A stretch of DNA of 64,000 bases from Tulasnella sp. 424 (GCA_019633425.1 WSUB01000108.1:62001-126000), one strand, 5' to 3'. Positions 45,721 through 57,800 are shown, numbered from the stretch's first letter. Notes: generated by a model from the sequence alone, not told the origin. Numbers and translations: made by a program.

Positions 45721-47206
45721 CTTGTCCAGGGCTGTGTCAACCAAGCCCGGACTGGAAAGGATGATCGATTCTCGAACTGCAGCCTCGGGGTACATGAGGC
45801 ATGACACGCGCCCGATATGCATACTGGAATCGGATGGATGCTGCGCCAAAGAGAGTCATCATGCCGGTGATACAAACGCCGTCCACACCACATCGATCTC
45901 GTTCCTAAGATATCTCGATTGACAAAGAAACGCGTCATTAGTACATGGCAGGACCTGAGGGGTCTAGCGGTTCGATCTTCCGTTTCTTTCATTGATGATT
46001 GCACAACATCGATCCGGCAGTCGAATAGCCCCTCTGTCCACATCCACGCTACCCATCGACTTCGCCTTCAAAGCTCACTGGTCATGCTGGACGTTCCCCG
46101 GGGCCGTCCCACGTCACGTAATATCTATTCATGTTGCTGGCGGCGGGACCAAGTTGCTGGTCATCACCAACCGACATCCCGTCAACCATGGGGGACGTAC
46201 ACCGCAAAGCGGGCCGCACATCGTGCAATAGGCACCTTCTCAGCCGCCAAAGACGTAGTTCAAACCAGTGTTGTGAGGCTGATTACAGGTCCTTTCAGGG
46301 ACCTCCCCCGCCAAAATTCTACTTGCCACAAATGCGGCGCAGCCCCATCCCGTGACTGCCTCGTGTCCTCTCGATAAATCATTATTATTATCATTGTCAC
46401 CGGTAACAAACTCGCATCTGTGACCAGCTTTGCTAAGAGACAATGGGCAGTGCCAGGAACACACTGAGAGCGCGCACAAGATCACCTGTATGATGCAGCG
46501 GACCTTTATGATCAATCCGCCGAAGTATTTGAAGGAATTAGACATGGATAGGCAGCAGCTGAAGCCTTGAACGATGCTAGCAGTGCCCGTCGACTTCTCA
46601 AGCTTCAGAAGGTCGCCTGAGGTTTTTCGAGACCGGAAATGATCTCCTGTTGTTTGTTGTAGAACTCATATAACTATTCTAATGACCCGAATTTAATAAC
46701 ATGTCCTCATTGGCTAAGTTCATATATTTATGTAAGCCACTCTCGTCACGACGTCAGCCTCTTCCGCAGTCTGTGTCGCCGCGCGATAATACTCCGCATT
46801 CGTGAGCTGCCAGACTTAACAGAAACTCTGATGCGACTTGGCTAGTGTTCCGTCCTCTGATAGCATGTTGGTGCTCGAACCAATTCATAGAGCGGCTCCA
46901 ACTCCAACATTCACCCCTCCCGGGCCTGTTGCGTCATCCAGGTATCTGCGGACCTCAGCAGATATAGAGCACTGAAGCCCCTAAGATGTGAGATCATTTT
47001 TGCAGTCTCCTGGTGGTTTCGACGCAAGGGAAGCTTTTCAAGACCTTTCGAACTCCGAAACCTCAGGGTGTCAGCTCTGCGACGACAAACTGGTGACAAG
47101 AATCTGCTTCGCTCCGTCGTGATCAGTAAGCATGTCCTCCGATCGGGAATACCCGACGATTCATTGCATGAGTCTACATGTCAGAAAGACACCGCAAGGT
47201 GAGCTA
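45721..47206. other. Intergenic debris without intact genes
   Basis: 46130-46330 belongs to the small dispersed family also seen at 14930-15010 and 49640-49745. 46840-46915 matches the outer 5' flank of genes A and B (9810-9870, 16060-16120). A 152-codon frame at 45919-46377 has no recognisable domain. The rest is not recognised. Confidence 0.5.
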
Positions 47207-47937
47207 TTACAGCTGTTTACGAAATTGTTTGGCACAAACAGAATCTTACGTAATTTTCGACGGTTTTTCCGGTGACATACGCGATGCGTAGCTCTCTCAG
47301 TTCAACCCTGATCATTCTGAAATTTTGACAGAATCACTAGAGACCGTATGCGCAGATGCGCAAGCAAAAGCAATGGCAGAATCATGGCTATGGGCAGTTT
47401 TGCTGAATTCCACCTGAATTTGCTATCTGAGACGGATAACTTCCTACCATGCAAATGAATAGTATATACTAGTGGGTAATTGTTATGGCATATCAAATAC
47501 TGAGATGTCGGTGGCATTGTTACAGCTGCAGAGCCAGTATAAATGCTCGGCTGATCGGGGTAATCACGTATCGTGGGACACATTGCTCAGGAACAGCGGC
47601 GTCGAGCGCGTTCTCCGTTATAGGGACAACCTGAGAGCTTTCATCCGTATTTGCGTGGGTCCCTTAGCGAGCCGGAGTCAACTTTTTCGAAGCTTTTGTG
47701 GTCCGCTTTGCGGGCGGTGGTGCAGTGTCGTGTTGGGAGGGCTTTCTTTGACTAAGGTCAGTTAGAGTACAACAAGTATACGGGCATCTGTAAACGTACT
47801 GTTAGAAGTCATGTACAAAATTTGAAGCAAGGAGAGGCAGTGGTTGTGGAGAAATCAATCCCGGATGTGGGCAGCTAAAAAGAGTCGAAAATTACGTAAG
47901 ATCTTGTTTGTGCCAACAATTTCGTAAACAGCTGTAA
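47207..47937 (-). mobile_element. DNA transposon with about 50-bp terminal inverted repeats, short copy
   Basis: Same ends as the element at 42520-43725 but in opposite orientation and only 731 bp long. The central roughly 500 bp of the long copy are deleted. The ends read TTACAGCTGTTTACGAAATT and its complement. The terminal 300 bp on each side are well conserved between the copies, so both moved or were copied recently. Confidence 0.8.
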
Positions 47938-48270
47938 TGACAAGTCCTGGCCTCATCCTCCTCGTAAGCGGCTTTCCCCATCCTCTACATTGCCTATTCA
48001 CTTAACTAAGTATACAGATGCAACCAAGATGTACCTATATCTATATATCCCCGTCTGCTTCACGCCTTCCATGTCTCTGAATGAGGTAGAACCGTCAGTA
48101 AGTCTGGTTCGGCCGGGGACTTGCACTGGTATGCGACTAGTCGGTTACCTTCTCATATTGAACCTTTGTCACCCTGTTGAGCTGGTCAAGTCTCCTGTCC
48201 TCCTCCGCTAGATCGTCGTCGACTCCACTAGTTAATAAACACGAATTGAAATCCATCAAGAATCGAAGGT
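47938..48270. other. No recognised feature
   Basis: A short spacer between the short transposon and the next relic; only a 73-codon chance frame is present. Confidence 0.4.
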
Positions 48271-48279
48271 TTTCTGGTC

Positions 48280-49300
48280 CACGATCTCGAGAGGGGCCGG
48301 ATGAGGAATGTTGGCGTTGTACCTTTTCTCTTTCATCAAGGGCTTAGAGGAGCTCTACGAGCGATTGATGGTTAGAAATAAACTTCGAACATTCGGACGC
48401 GACGCACCGGCTTGGCACTCGGCTTGAATCCACCGCGAGAACCATTTGGGTCGGATGGGGCCGGACGAGTAAGTAATGTTAGCGTAGTACCTTTTGTATT
48501 CCATCAAGTGCTTAGTGGAGAGTGATACGATGGGTCGATGGTCGGCGAAGAGTGTCCAGAGCCTGGAAGGGTGGAAGGAAGCAAGAGAAGAGGTTTCACG
48601 GAGAAAGATGAGGTGAATCAGTGAGTCTTAAAAGGCGCGCGGAGTGCTCAGCATCGCGACCTCGCAGCCTCCCTCGAGGCAAAGGGTTGCGGAGGCTTGG
48701 TTGCCCTGCATGTGTTCCAGACTTCGCCTTGAAGTTTCGAAATCCCCTGCAAGTGCGGTGACAAAGTTGAAGTCTTCTTGCTTGAAATAAGCATCTTAAG
48801 CAATCCGGTTTAGCACAATAAAGCAAACCACAGCACCATGCTACTCAGGTTGAATTCGGCTGTGAGGACGAGTGGCTTGAGCAAGGACCGAACCAAGCGT
48901 TGTGTTTGGAGGCTTGTCACGGCGTTGATCCGTGCTCGCGTAATAGAGTTTGTCACGTGTCATACGGTGGCGGTGGGTGAAGGACCCATCGGGCAAATCC
49001 AGGCTTTTGAGGGCAATTAATTACGAGTTTGGGCACGCCTCAGAGTCTCCATGTTTCTACCGTATTACCGCAGTCCTCTATGACAGTCTCGGGTCACGAA
49101 TTTGCTGCGCTGCGATGCTGGTCATTACTCGCGCCATGGGTATGGGGAGATCCCCCAGAATTCGCTTCCGGCTAGAGTGCTTGCAGAATGAGTTTCCTGG
49201 GGGCTTGTAAGGCGACTGAATTGGAGCCGCTATCTCGGTTCCTATACTTCGTGCGCAATATACTTACCTCGCAGACATCCTCGCCACAACCCATTTGCAT
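48280..49300 (-). pseudogene. Relic of kinase-TPR upstream region, with exon 1 present twice
   Basis: On the minus strand about 48400-48520 reads exon 1 (from ATGGAATACAAAAGG), its gtgcgtcgcgtccgaa donor and intron 1 to a CGTAG acceptor at about 48357. Instead of the glycine-loop exon, a second copy of exon 1 follows (from ATGAAAGAGAAAAGG, about 48345 down to 48280). Upstream, 48550-48900 and 48960-49235 match the promoter-side repeat of gene C. The kinase and TPR portions are absent. Confidence 0.6.
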
Positions 49301-49829
49301 CTCGCGCAGTGGCTGCCTGACCAAGCCACACAGATAAGGCCGGTGTTCATTTGCCGGTGTTTAGCCGCGTTATGGTGACGGGCACTTGATCAAAAGAGCC
49401 TGAGCGCCCAGCGAGTCTTTTCACTATCCACGAGAACACAGATCTACTTAGAAGAAACTCTGAGGAAAGCGGCTAATCGGGCCAGCCAGACAGTAAGGAT
49501 CCCTCGAGCCAGTTGGTGTAATAGGAGATCTATGCTCACTAGTCATGCATGCCATACCTGCCCTCAAAACATACAACGTCACGTATATTCTTCCCATATC
49601 GTTAGTGGCACCAAGCGGGTCACCATCGACCGACCTCCCTTCAAACGCCGACTCCCTGAACCGCGAAACTAGCCGCACATCGTACAATGGCACCTTCTCG
49701 ATCAACACAGATGTAGTTCAAGTTAAACAGGTCACCGCTAGCCGCTCACAAAGGACGAATGGGGCATCGCGAACCCGTGGTCAGGAATGAAATAGTTGCC
49801 CCCGACAAGTTAAAGTCTTGAGGTGCAGC
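49301..49829. other. Spacer with one dispersed-repeat fragment
   Basis: 49540-49745 matches the small family at 46130-46330 and 14930-15010; a stretch with ACGTATATTCTTCCC and TACAATGGCACC suggests an old gene fragment, but no family was recognised. Confidence 0.4.
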
Positions 49830-49838
49830 AGGTACGAT

Positions 49839-50554
49839 GGCTTATTCTAATGAGCGACCCCCTTCGGAGAAACCCCCCCAGTGACCCCTTCCGATCGGAA
49901 CGTGTGCTGACTAATTCAGCAGCTCAGGTGACGCCTCAGAGGGAGTTTGCCAAAAGCGTAAGGGTCCTCACCCCTTTCGTCACCTCGGACGACGTGAATG
50001 AGCCGTCCGTCCCAGGGAGAGTCGTCGTAGCGCGTCGGCTGTCGCTGTCGACGATGGCCACGATCGCAGCGACAGCGACGGCATGCAGCGATCGCATGTA
50101 GACAACTAGACCAGTATATATGATTAATTGATTGTTATGTCCATGTGTGTTGGAGCGCCAACAAACAACGCGTGGAAGACGTCCGTAGCGACGTGGACTG
50201 CTTCATACACGGCTGATGCAACAAAATTCGCCTTTTTTATTGAAACAAGCCCAGCATCAATTAGTAATGAATTCAACAAGAGGGGTCTTTGATATATCAT
50301 TACATGACGACTGCATGCCGTCGCCGCGATCGTGGCTATCGTCGACAGCGACAGCCGACGCGCTACGACGACTCTCCCTGGGACGGACGGCTCATTCACG
50401 TCGTCCGAGGTGACGAAAGGGTGAGGACCCTTACGCTTTTGGCAAACTCCCTCTGAGGCGTCACCTGAGCTGCTGAATTAGTCAGCACACGTTCCGATCG
50501 GAAGGGGTCACTGGGGGGGTTTCTCCGAAGGGGGGTCGCTCATTAGAATAAGCC
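49839..50554. mobile_element. Mutator-like fold-back element with 9-bp target duplication
   Basis: The 716-bp element has nearly identical inverted arms of about 260 bp (49839-50098 and 50300-50554) around a core of about 200 bp. The outer ends are GGCTTATTCTAATGAGC and its complement. It is flanked on both sides by AGGTACGAT (49830-49838 and 50555-50563), a perfect 9-bp target-site duplication. Very long inverted ends plus 9-bp duplications are the signature of Mutator-like elements. There is no transposase, so it is non-autonomous. Confidence 0.9.
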
Positions 50555-50624
50555 AGGTACGATGATCTCCTTGCAACTCAAGTATAGGTACTGACGAAGA
50601 ACGTAATGCAATCTGTATAGTAAA

Positions 50625-51545
50625 GTGCTTCCCCAACCGGTGGGACCACAACGTACGAATCCTTGTCTTCGTCCCAAGAACTCGCGACACCTGGAGAAAT
50701 GAGACAAACTTAGACATTCGTCAAGAACGTTGCGAAGCAGTCGGAGAGTTGGCGGGGTATTAATGTTAAGCGAAGGTCACTCTCGTTCTCTTCGGATTCA
50801 CGTCACGTCTCGCCTGCACTGGGAACTGAGGGACCTCTCCGCCGCAGGTACTGCGTTTGGGTGACAAAGCGCAAATTGTCTCGGCGGCGTGGTGAACGAG
50901 AGGGATCTGTAGTCCGTTCGTACGCACGCCACTAAGCACCAATAACTCCATTAAATGGAGATTGACATTCAAGATTGCCTGCATATCGAGCCAAAGTACG
51001 TTGTCCATTTTACCCTTGCCTCAGATTGTGAAAGTCTAAGGGGAACCGTCCGCGCAGCCGCCATCTCAGAGATGCGACCGTCGGCACAACCGACTTCTTA
51101 CTTGTCCGGATCGAGCTCAAGCAAATGGGAACTATCCATTATTCGACGACGGGAGCAGCACCAAATCGGAATAATGAAAGCGAGTTGATAACCAAGTTCG
51201 AGGTCATGGCCGGATGGTCCACCAGTGAGAGGTGCGTCCTTTGTCATTTCCTCCCTCTCTCGTCACCGTCTCTCACTCTTACCGCACTGCTCATTTGCCT
51301 AGGTGAAACGATTCCAACTCGACTGGTCCCACTAGTATGCGGCTTCGAGCTGGCCTCAACATCCTGAGCCAATAAAGAAGAATCAGTGCACTCTATGACC
51401 CTGAACCTCGCTTGGTGGAGGAGGAGAGCAGGCGGTACTTTAAGCAACAGGAGATCACGGTCTCTAGCGTATATGAGGCAAGGAGCGTGACGTTAAATCC
51501 TTCGGTTGGAACTAAGCCCGGATTGCCCCCTTCCCCCCCCCCTCG
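50625..51545 (+). pseudogene. Vps26 pseudogene fragment 3
   Basis: Collinear with vps26 exons 3 to 6: CCAAGAACTCGCGACACC..GAGAAATGAGACAAAC near 50680, the exon with MEIDIQDCLHIE at 50955, GAAAGCGAGTTGATAACCAAG at 51177 and the FKQQEI region at 51440. Several stops and indels disrupt the frame. The Mutator-like element sits immediately upstream. Confidence 0.8.
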
Positions 51546-51754
51546 GGCGGAGAATTAGACTAATGTACCTTAATCTATTATTATACTATTACATCTCCGC
51601 TCGTGAGAACGTGTGTAAAAGTGACGCCACTTGCAAGCCTGGGAGTCGCGTCGGTGGCAATTTCCACAAGGCGGGGTTCCCGACGCAAAGCAACGGCTTT
51701 GCTTCCGGCATTGCCTCCGAGCAGTTACAAAGAGGCTTGCTATTCTCGTCTTCC

Positions 51755-52835
51755 ATGCATCGCTCGACATTTGCGTCCCTTATGGTGGGTCATAGGTCGT
51801 ATGAAAATCTGCGTTGCAACCGTCCCGCCGATCCCTTTCGACCAGCGTGTTTCCCTTGCCAGGGGTGACGACAATGACGAAGACGTCGGCCATGAAATGT
51901 AGCGTATCGTTCGGGTAGTCCGTACACTCGACCGTGATGTTGAAAGTTTGAGGGATCGAGGAGGCGTCAGGGGACGGAGGATTGTCGTGGAACGTGATTG
52001 TTCGATTGTCGAAGCCGAGCCATTCGGGCAGTGGTCTACCCTCGTCCAACATTTCCGAGTAGAACGCTCCGGAGCTGGACGAGTGGAAGAGGTTTGAGCA
52101 AATGCCAATGCTGAAGAACAACGATGAAGAGATTTGGACTCCAGTGGTGGAATCGGAGACAGAGAACGGTGTAACTGAGCTAATGACTGCCAACATGCAA
52201 TCGACCGAAATCCTCTGATGTGGTTATGGCTGGAAGAATCGGATGTTCTGTATGATCTTAACCCAGGTCGACTCTATGTCCGCTGATACTGAACGTGAGT
52301 GTTGAGCGGTATAGAGTACGAGTATGGTGGAGAAAAGACCTAATGAATATTGTGAGACGGGCTAAAGCGTGCGACTTAAATACAAGACCGTAAATAAAAG
52401 GAAAGAGAAGGCTATTAGCTAAAGAGTAATTAACAGAGAGAAACAGTAGCTTAGATAGTATCTAGAATACAGGTGCTACGATACAAACATAGAAGGAAGA
52501 AGGGAAAGCGATAGAATCGGAACGTGCGGATACCAACAGTGAGGACCGGGTTGATAACGTCTGCCAACCGTCCAACCGGTTCCTTCGTCCAAGATCATGA
52601 ACGGTGTGCGACGGCCGTTTGGCTGGAACGTTTCACCAGTTAAAGGGTACTTGACGACGACTATCACCAAGTTGGGGCCCGAATATCCCTCGTCCGACCT
52701 TCCTCAGAACTCCAGGGCATTGGCATCAAAGCGCACCAGCGACGGAAGGCGATCTCCGTTCTCAAGCATCGCCACATACCCATACCTCCTTGTCGACAAA
52801 CTAGACGTGGTGGACATCAGCGAAGGAATCGTATG
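51755..52835 (-). pseudogene. Axl2-like pseudogene, blocks in permuted order
   Basis: Two minus-strand blocks match the Axl2-like gene at 31558-35675. Block 51780-52270 matches the second CADG unit (LPEWLGFDNRTITFHDNPP, then QTFNITVECTDYPN). Block 52530-52835 matches the very C-terminus (YVAMLENGDRLPS..VRFDANALEF, then GYSG-like and LDEGTGW). In the parent the CADG part is upstream of the C-terminal part; here the order is reversed. Frames are interrupted, and no signal peptide or membrane segment remains. Confidence 0.8.
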
Positions 52836-53162
52836 ACGAGAACATAAATATATGTACAGTTTTATAGTAAGCTTGCCTTTTTTATCCAGTGTCTTGCCCT
52901 TCGTATCCGGAGTCTTGCCCTTCTTATCCGGTGTCTTGTCCTTTGTATCGGGTGTCTTGGTACTGCTTCGCGTCCTTTTAGCTGGAGACTGAGAGGGGGT
53001 AGGGAGGGGCGTTTCTGGGTCATCATCTTCGACATCGTTGATAGGGCGTTTCAGGTGCTTCGCGTTGCCATTGGAAGTCGATGCTTCGGTGAATTCAGGG
53101 TCGGAGGTCGCTTTGTCGGTTCCCACCTCGGACAGCATTTGCATTATCCCCCCATTCTCCAA
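52704..53162 (-). pseudogene. Chimeric open frame: charged repeat joined to Axl2-like relic
   Basis: A 152-codon frame on the minus strand. The first part is charged with a KRPINDVEDDDPETPLPTP segment and a possible nuclear basic patch (SPAKRTRSSTK), then four eight-residue units of the type TPDKKGK/TPDTKGK. From about residue 113 it enters the degenerate Axl2-like C-terminal block. Its origin may be a gene fragment captured next to the relic; expression is unknown and no function can be named. Confidence 0.35.
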
Positions 53163-54369
53163 AGATGAAGAATATAATAGTTCTCATCTCCGGTAGTGGT
53201 CAGTGGAAATCCGAGTCAGCGCCTATTTCAAGAACGTAGTCTAAATTGGCGTTGAGGCTACAGGCTCGAACCTCCAAGCGTTGATCGATGCTTGCGCTTC
53301 TTCTGAGATCCCAGAGAAGCACCGAAGACATTAGAAGACGAAAGGGATCGAAGATACCCATTGAAATCATCATTTGGACTTAAAGAATCACCATCGGAGT
53401 CATCTTCCACAGTGACAGGATAAGCGGAGGATCAAGAACGAGGAGGCAAGGTGCCCGTGGTGGCGCGAGGGCTTGGCAGATCAGGGGAGGCAAGCGACGA
53501 GCGATCATGGTAAGAAGCAGACACTAAGGAAGATAAGGACAACGTGAGTACGGCGGCAAAGAAAGAAGAGAAAAAGTACGTGCCAGTCATGAAGGCACTA
53601 AGGAAGATGGAGTGGGTAACGAAGCAAGAGAAGAAAGTAAGGAGGGGGAGCATGAGCCTGAGAGCGCGAACGACGAAAAAATCTCAAAGTGGAAAGAATC
53701 ACGATACTATAAGCCGTGAGCGAGAAGCGGGGGAGCCAAACAAAAAGCGGACAAACAAGCTCAAGGGATGGAAGAATTAAAGTTAAAGAGCGACACGTAA
53801 TACAGATGACGACGGTGGAGCACGCGGAGGCCATGGGCGCCTAAATGCAGGTTTGATTACTGCTGACAAGACCCGTCACCCTACCATACCGGGTTCTGGG
53901 AATTTAAACTTCCAAGAACACGTCCACATCTTTAGAACTCTGAGAAAAGCTTGAAATAAAACACCGTCACCGGGCCGATAGATCTCGTGCGCTCTGGTAC
54001 ACTACTGGTCGAGGACCGAGGCTTCACCCTTATTTTATCGCCGCTGAGCGCACTGCAAGTCATATAATTGACGTCAAAGGGTTATAGTATACATAAAAGT
54101 GGTTTAGGAGGGGCTGAGGGGGCGGGAATGATATGCGGGTAGGGGGGGGTTGGGGGAAGGTCGTTCGGCGAAATCGGTCAGTCGTTCCTGACGGAACCTT
54201 GTGTCCATCAGCTCGCCTCCCACGCGACACAAACAGGTTACCGGAGGGTCCCTGAATTGAGCATGCCTTTAACGTCTGACCCGAGAGACTAGAGGCTAAG
54301 TGTTCTTGGGGCAAAGTTCGACGCGCACCAGCCTGCCTGGTTCCCACGTGCGTACAACCGAACTGACCC
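53163..54369. other. Intergenic, no recognised gene
   Basis: Open frames here (for example 53544-53780) are rich in Lys/Arg/Glu and lack domain signals or splice structure. Nothing recognisable was found. Confidence 0.4.
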
Positions 54370-54807
54370 TTGCCCCATACGACACGCCCTAAGCTGGGAG
54401 GCTAGTGACGAGCATCCAACTCAACGTTCGGCTCAGTCGTTCCTCAGTTTCCTCCTCGATCGCAGCCGAACTCAACATGCATTGTAGCTTGGTGCTGTGA
54501 ACATCGCGATTATCTGGGATGTTGATTGCGACAAGACCTCAACTTCGTCATCTAGACTTCAAGGAAAGTTCTATGGAAGTGAAGTCAGGAACACGTGCAG
54601 GGCCGGCAACCAACCCCCTGCAGCTCCTTGCCTTGGGGCAAACTGAGAGCGATGCTGTGGGCACTCCGGGCGTCTTTTGAGACTCGCCGTTTCGCCCCCT
54701 TCCTCAGTGAAACCTCTTCTCTTGCTTCCCCCTACCCCCCAGGCTCTGGATACTTACCGCCGACTATCAACCCATAGTATCACTCGTTCCCTCTCCGCTA
54801 ACCCTTG
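54370..54807 (+). promoter_or_regulatory. Upstream region of kinase-TPR gene D
   Basis: The segment 54590-54770 is the same module found upstream of gene C (41290-41460) in the same relation to the gene, and at relics 44960-45120 and 48550-48730. Conservation of this flank between C and D, which differ from the A/B flank, suggests two promoter classes within the family. No specific binding site can be named. Confidence 0.5.
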
Positions 54808-57800
54808 ATGAAAGAGAAAAAGTACTCTGCCCACGTTCCTCTTTCGGCCGGATCCGACTCAAGTGGTTCTCGCGGTGGAGACAAACTGAGCTCGAAGTTG
54901 GTGCGTCGAGTCCGAATTTTTCAAGTTTGATTCTAACGATAAATTGCTCGTAGACGGCGAGAATGAAGAAGCTCGAGAAATGGCGAATTCGTCCTTCCTC
55001 GATCAAATCTCCAGAAGACGCCCGCCAATTTTGCGGAGGGCATGCAACAGTATCAAAAGCCTTTCTGCTTGGGAACAAATGGGTTACCGAGCCTTACTAC
55101 AAGAAGGAAGCTCTGCGGTTATGCCGTCAATCCTCCGAATTCAATTACCATTTTCGAGGGGCTGGGGGCCACCGGCGAGACGCCGAAGGGGAGCTTGATG
55201 ATGAAGAAAGAGATAACAACGAAGAGATTGGGCCTGATAGTAACAAGCTTTGGTGGGGAGAGGTCAGTCGTGATCGATTTCTCTGCTCCTTTAGAATAAC
55301 CGTTGAGCGGATTTCGAACCCCGATTTGAAAGTTCGTAGCAGTAAAGCAATCGAGGATAGGAGATAATAAAGACCTAGAGCGAGTACTGGGAGTAAGCAT
55401 GCCCCGTTTACTTCCGTAAAGGTTTCGTCAGGAGCTAATCTCTTCCAGTTGGCACTCAGGGAAACGGAATTCCTAGTTGAACTTGATCATCCAAACATCG
55501 TCAAGCTCAAAGGATTCGTCGAAGACCTATCCGAGGATATAATCTGGCTGGTACTTCCTTGGGCCCACAATGGCAATTTGAAGGACTTTGTCGCTGCACG
55601 AGATTGGGAAATTCCTGAGCGGATCTTCTTGGTAAGACCAAAAGACTCCTTGTTGTACCAACTCTGAGAATCTGTATTCTAGATCAAAGATGTGGCGAGT
55701 GGATTGGAATATCTTCATAGCCAAAAGCCACCCATATGCCACGGCGACCTCAAATCGGTAAGCTCCAGACGTGCGATGACATTACGCTTGACAAGCTTAG
55801 TCTTGAACAATGCAGTTCAATGTATTAGTAAACTCGGAGCACCACGTCGTGATTACCGACTTTGGCTCTGCGCGTCGCCTCAGAGAACATGATCTCAACA
55901 GGCAACCGGTGCTAGTCCAAAACCAACAGCAGCCGCTCCGGGCGGAGTTCTCCGACCTCAGCAAAACCATAACCCTTACAGGGAATATATACACCCTTCG
56001 CTGGGCTGCTCCAGAGCTGTTATTTGACGACAACATGAGCCTCTGGAGTGATATATGGGCATTAGGATGGATAGCTTATGAGGTAAACCTCTGAATTCGA
56101 ATTCAACAGGTATTCGAGGGCTCATAAAGTCACTCCGACCCAGGTTTTGACCGATTCAATCCCATTTCAAGATGTACCAGCGGACGCCGTTGTTATCGAA
56201 CGCGTCGTCAAAGGAGACCTTCCACCCGTTTATACGCATGCTCGCGTATCAATATTTAAGGACCTTTGCTCTCTTCTGACAACGTGTTGGAGCAGCAATC
56301 CCAGCGCAAGACCGACGGCTAAAGACTATCTACATGTCATCAATGATATGGCGAGTGGTGCTGGTTTATAGTTCGTGAAACGCAATTTTGATTCATTATG
56401 ATATAGCCGATGGTTTTTCCAAACATTACATACCGGCCAGATTCAACAGCTCCCAGCAAATGCTCTGCTCAAGCTCTGATACAGCGGGGAGGGAGAGGGC
56501 GGGAGTGCGGTGACTGTGTGATGGCGTTTGCCTGCTTCAGCGAGGCTCATCGGATCTATTCCAGGATCGGTGATATGGGAGGCAAGGCCGACGCTCTGAA
56601 CTGTCTCGCTGAGCTAGATCTGGATCGAATGGAGTACAGCGAGGCCATCGCGCTCTACTCCAAGATCCTGCAAATCCGTACCGACATCGGCGACGGAAAA
56701 GGGAGGGCCGACGCTTCTTGGAGTCTCGCCAAGATCCATCGACTTCGAGGCGAGTACAGCGAGGCCCTCACGCACTGTTCCGAGGTCCTGCAGATCTGTA
56801 CCGACATCGGCGACAGGAAAGGGCGAGCCGACGCTTCTTGGAGTCTCGCCGAGTACAACGATGCCATCGTGTTCTATTCCAATGTCCTGCAAATCCTTAC
56901 CGACATCGGCGACAGGAAAGGCAGAGCCGACGCTTTGTGGGGTCTCGCCGAGGTACATCGGGTTCGAAACGAGTACACCGAGGCCATCCCGCTCTACTCC
57001 GAGGTCATGCAAATCCGTACCGACATCGGCGACAGGAAAGGTAGAACCGACGCTTTGTGGGGTCTCGCCGAGGTCCATCGACTTCGAAACGAGTACAGCG
57101 ATGCCATCGCGCTCTATTCCGAAGCCCTGAAAATCCGTACCGATATCGGCGACCGGCAGGGTAGAGCCGACGCTTTGTGGGGTCTCGCCGAGGTACATCG
57201 GCTTCGAAACGAGTACACCGAGGCCTTCCCGCTCTACTCCGAGGTCCTGCAAATCCGTACCGACAACCGCGACAGAAAAGGCAGAGCCGAAGCTCTATGG
57301 GGTCTGGCCGAGGTCCATCGGGTTCGAAACGAATACAAGAAGGCCACCGCGTTCTACTTCAAAGTCCTCAATATCCGTACCAGCATCAGCGACAGGAAAG
57401 GGAGTGCCAACGCTCTGTGGGGTCTGGCCGAGGTCCATCGGGTTCGAAACGAATACAACGAGGCCATCGCGTTCTATTACAAGGTCCTGCAAATCCGTAC
57501 CAACATCGGCGACAGGAAAGGCAGGCTCGACGCTTTGTGGGGTCTCGCCGGGGTCCGTCGGCTTCGAAACGAGTACAGCGAGGCCATTGCGCTCTACTCC
57601 AAGGTCCTGCAAATATGTACCGACCTTGATGACACGAAAAGTATAGCCGACGCTTTGTTGGATCTTGCCGAGGTCTATTGGCTTCGAAATGAGGATAGCG
57701 AGGCCATTGCGCACTACTTCAAGGTATTGCAAATCCGTACCGACATCTGCGACAGGAAAGGCAGAGCCGACGCTTTTTGCGGTCTCGCCGAGGTGCATCG

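Noticed and set aside
49829..50399. Paired frames with MNEPSVPGRVVVARR in the fold-back arms
   Set aside because: They are the same arm read twice because the arms are inverted copies; no domain and no splice context.
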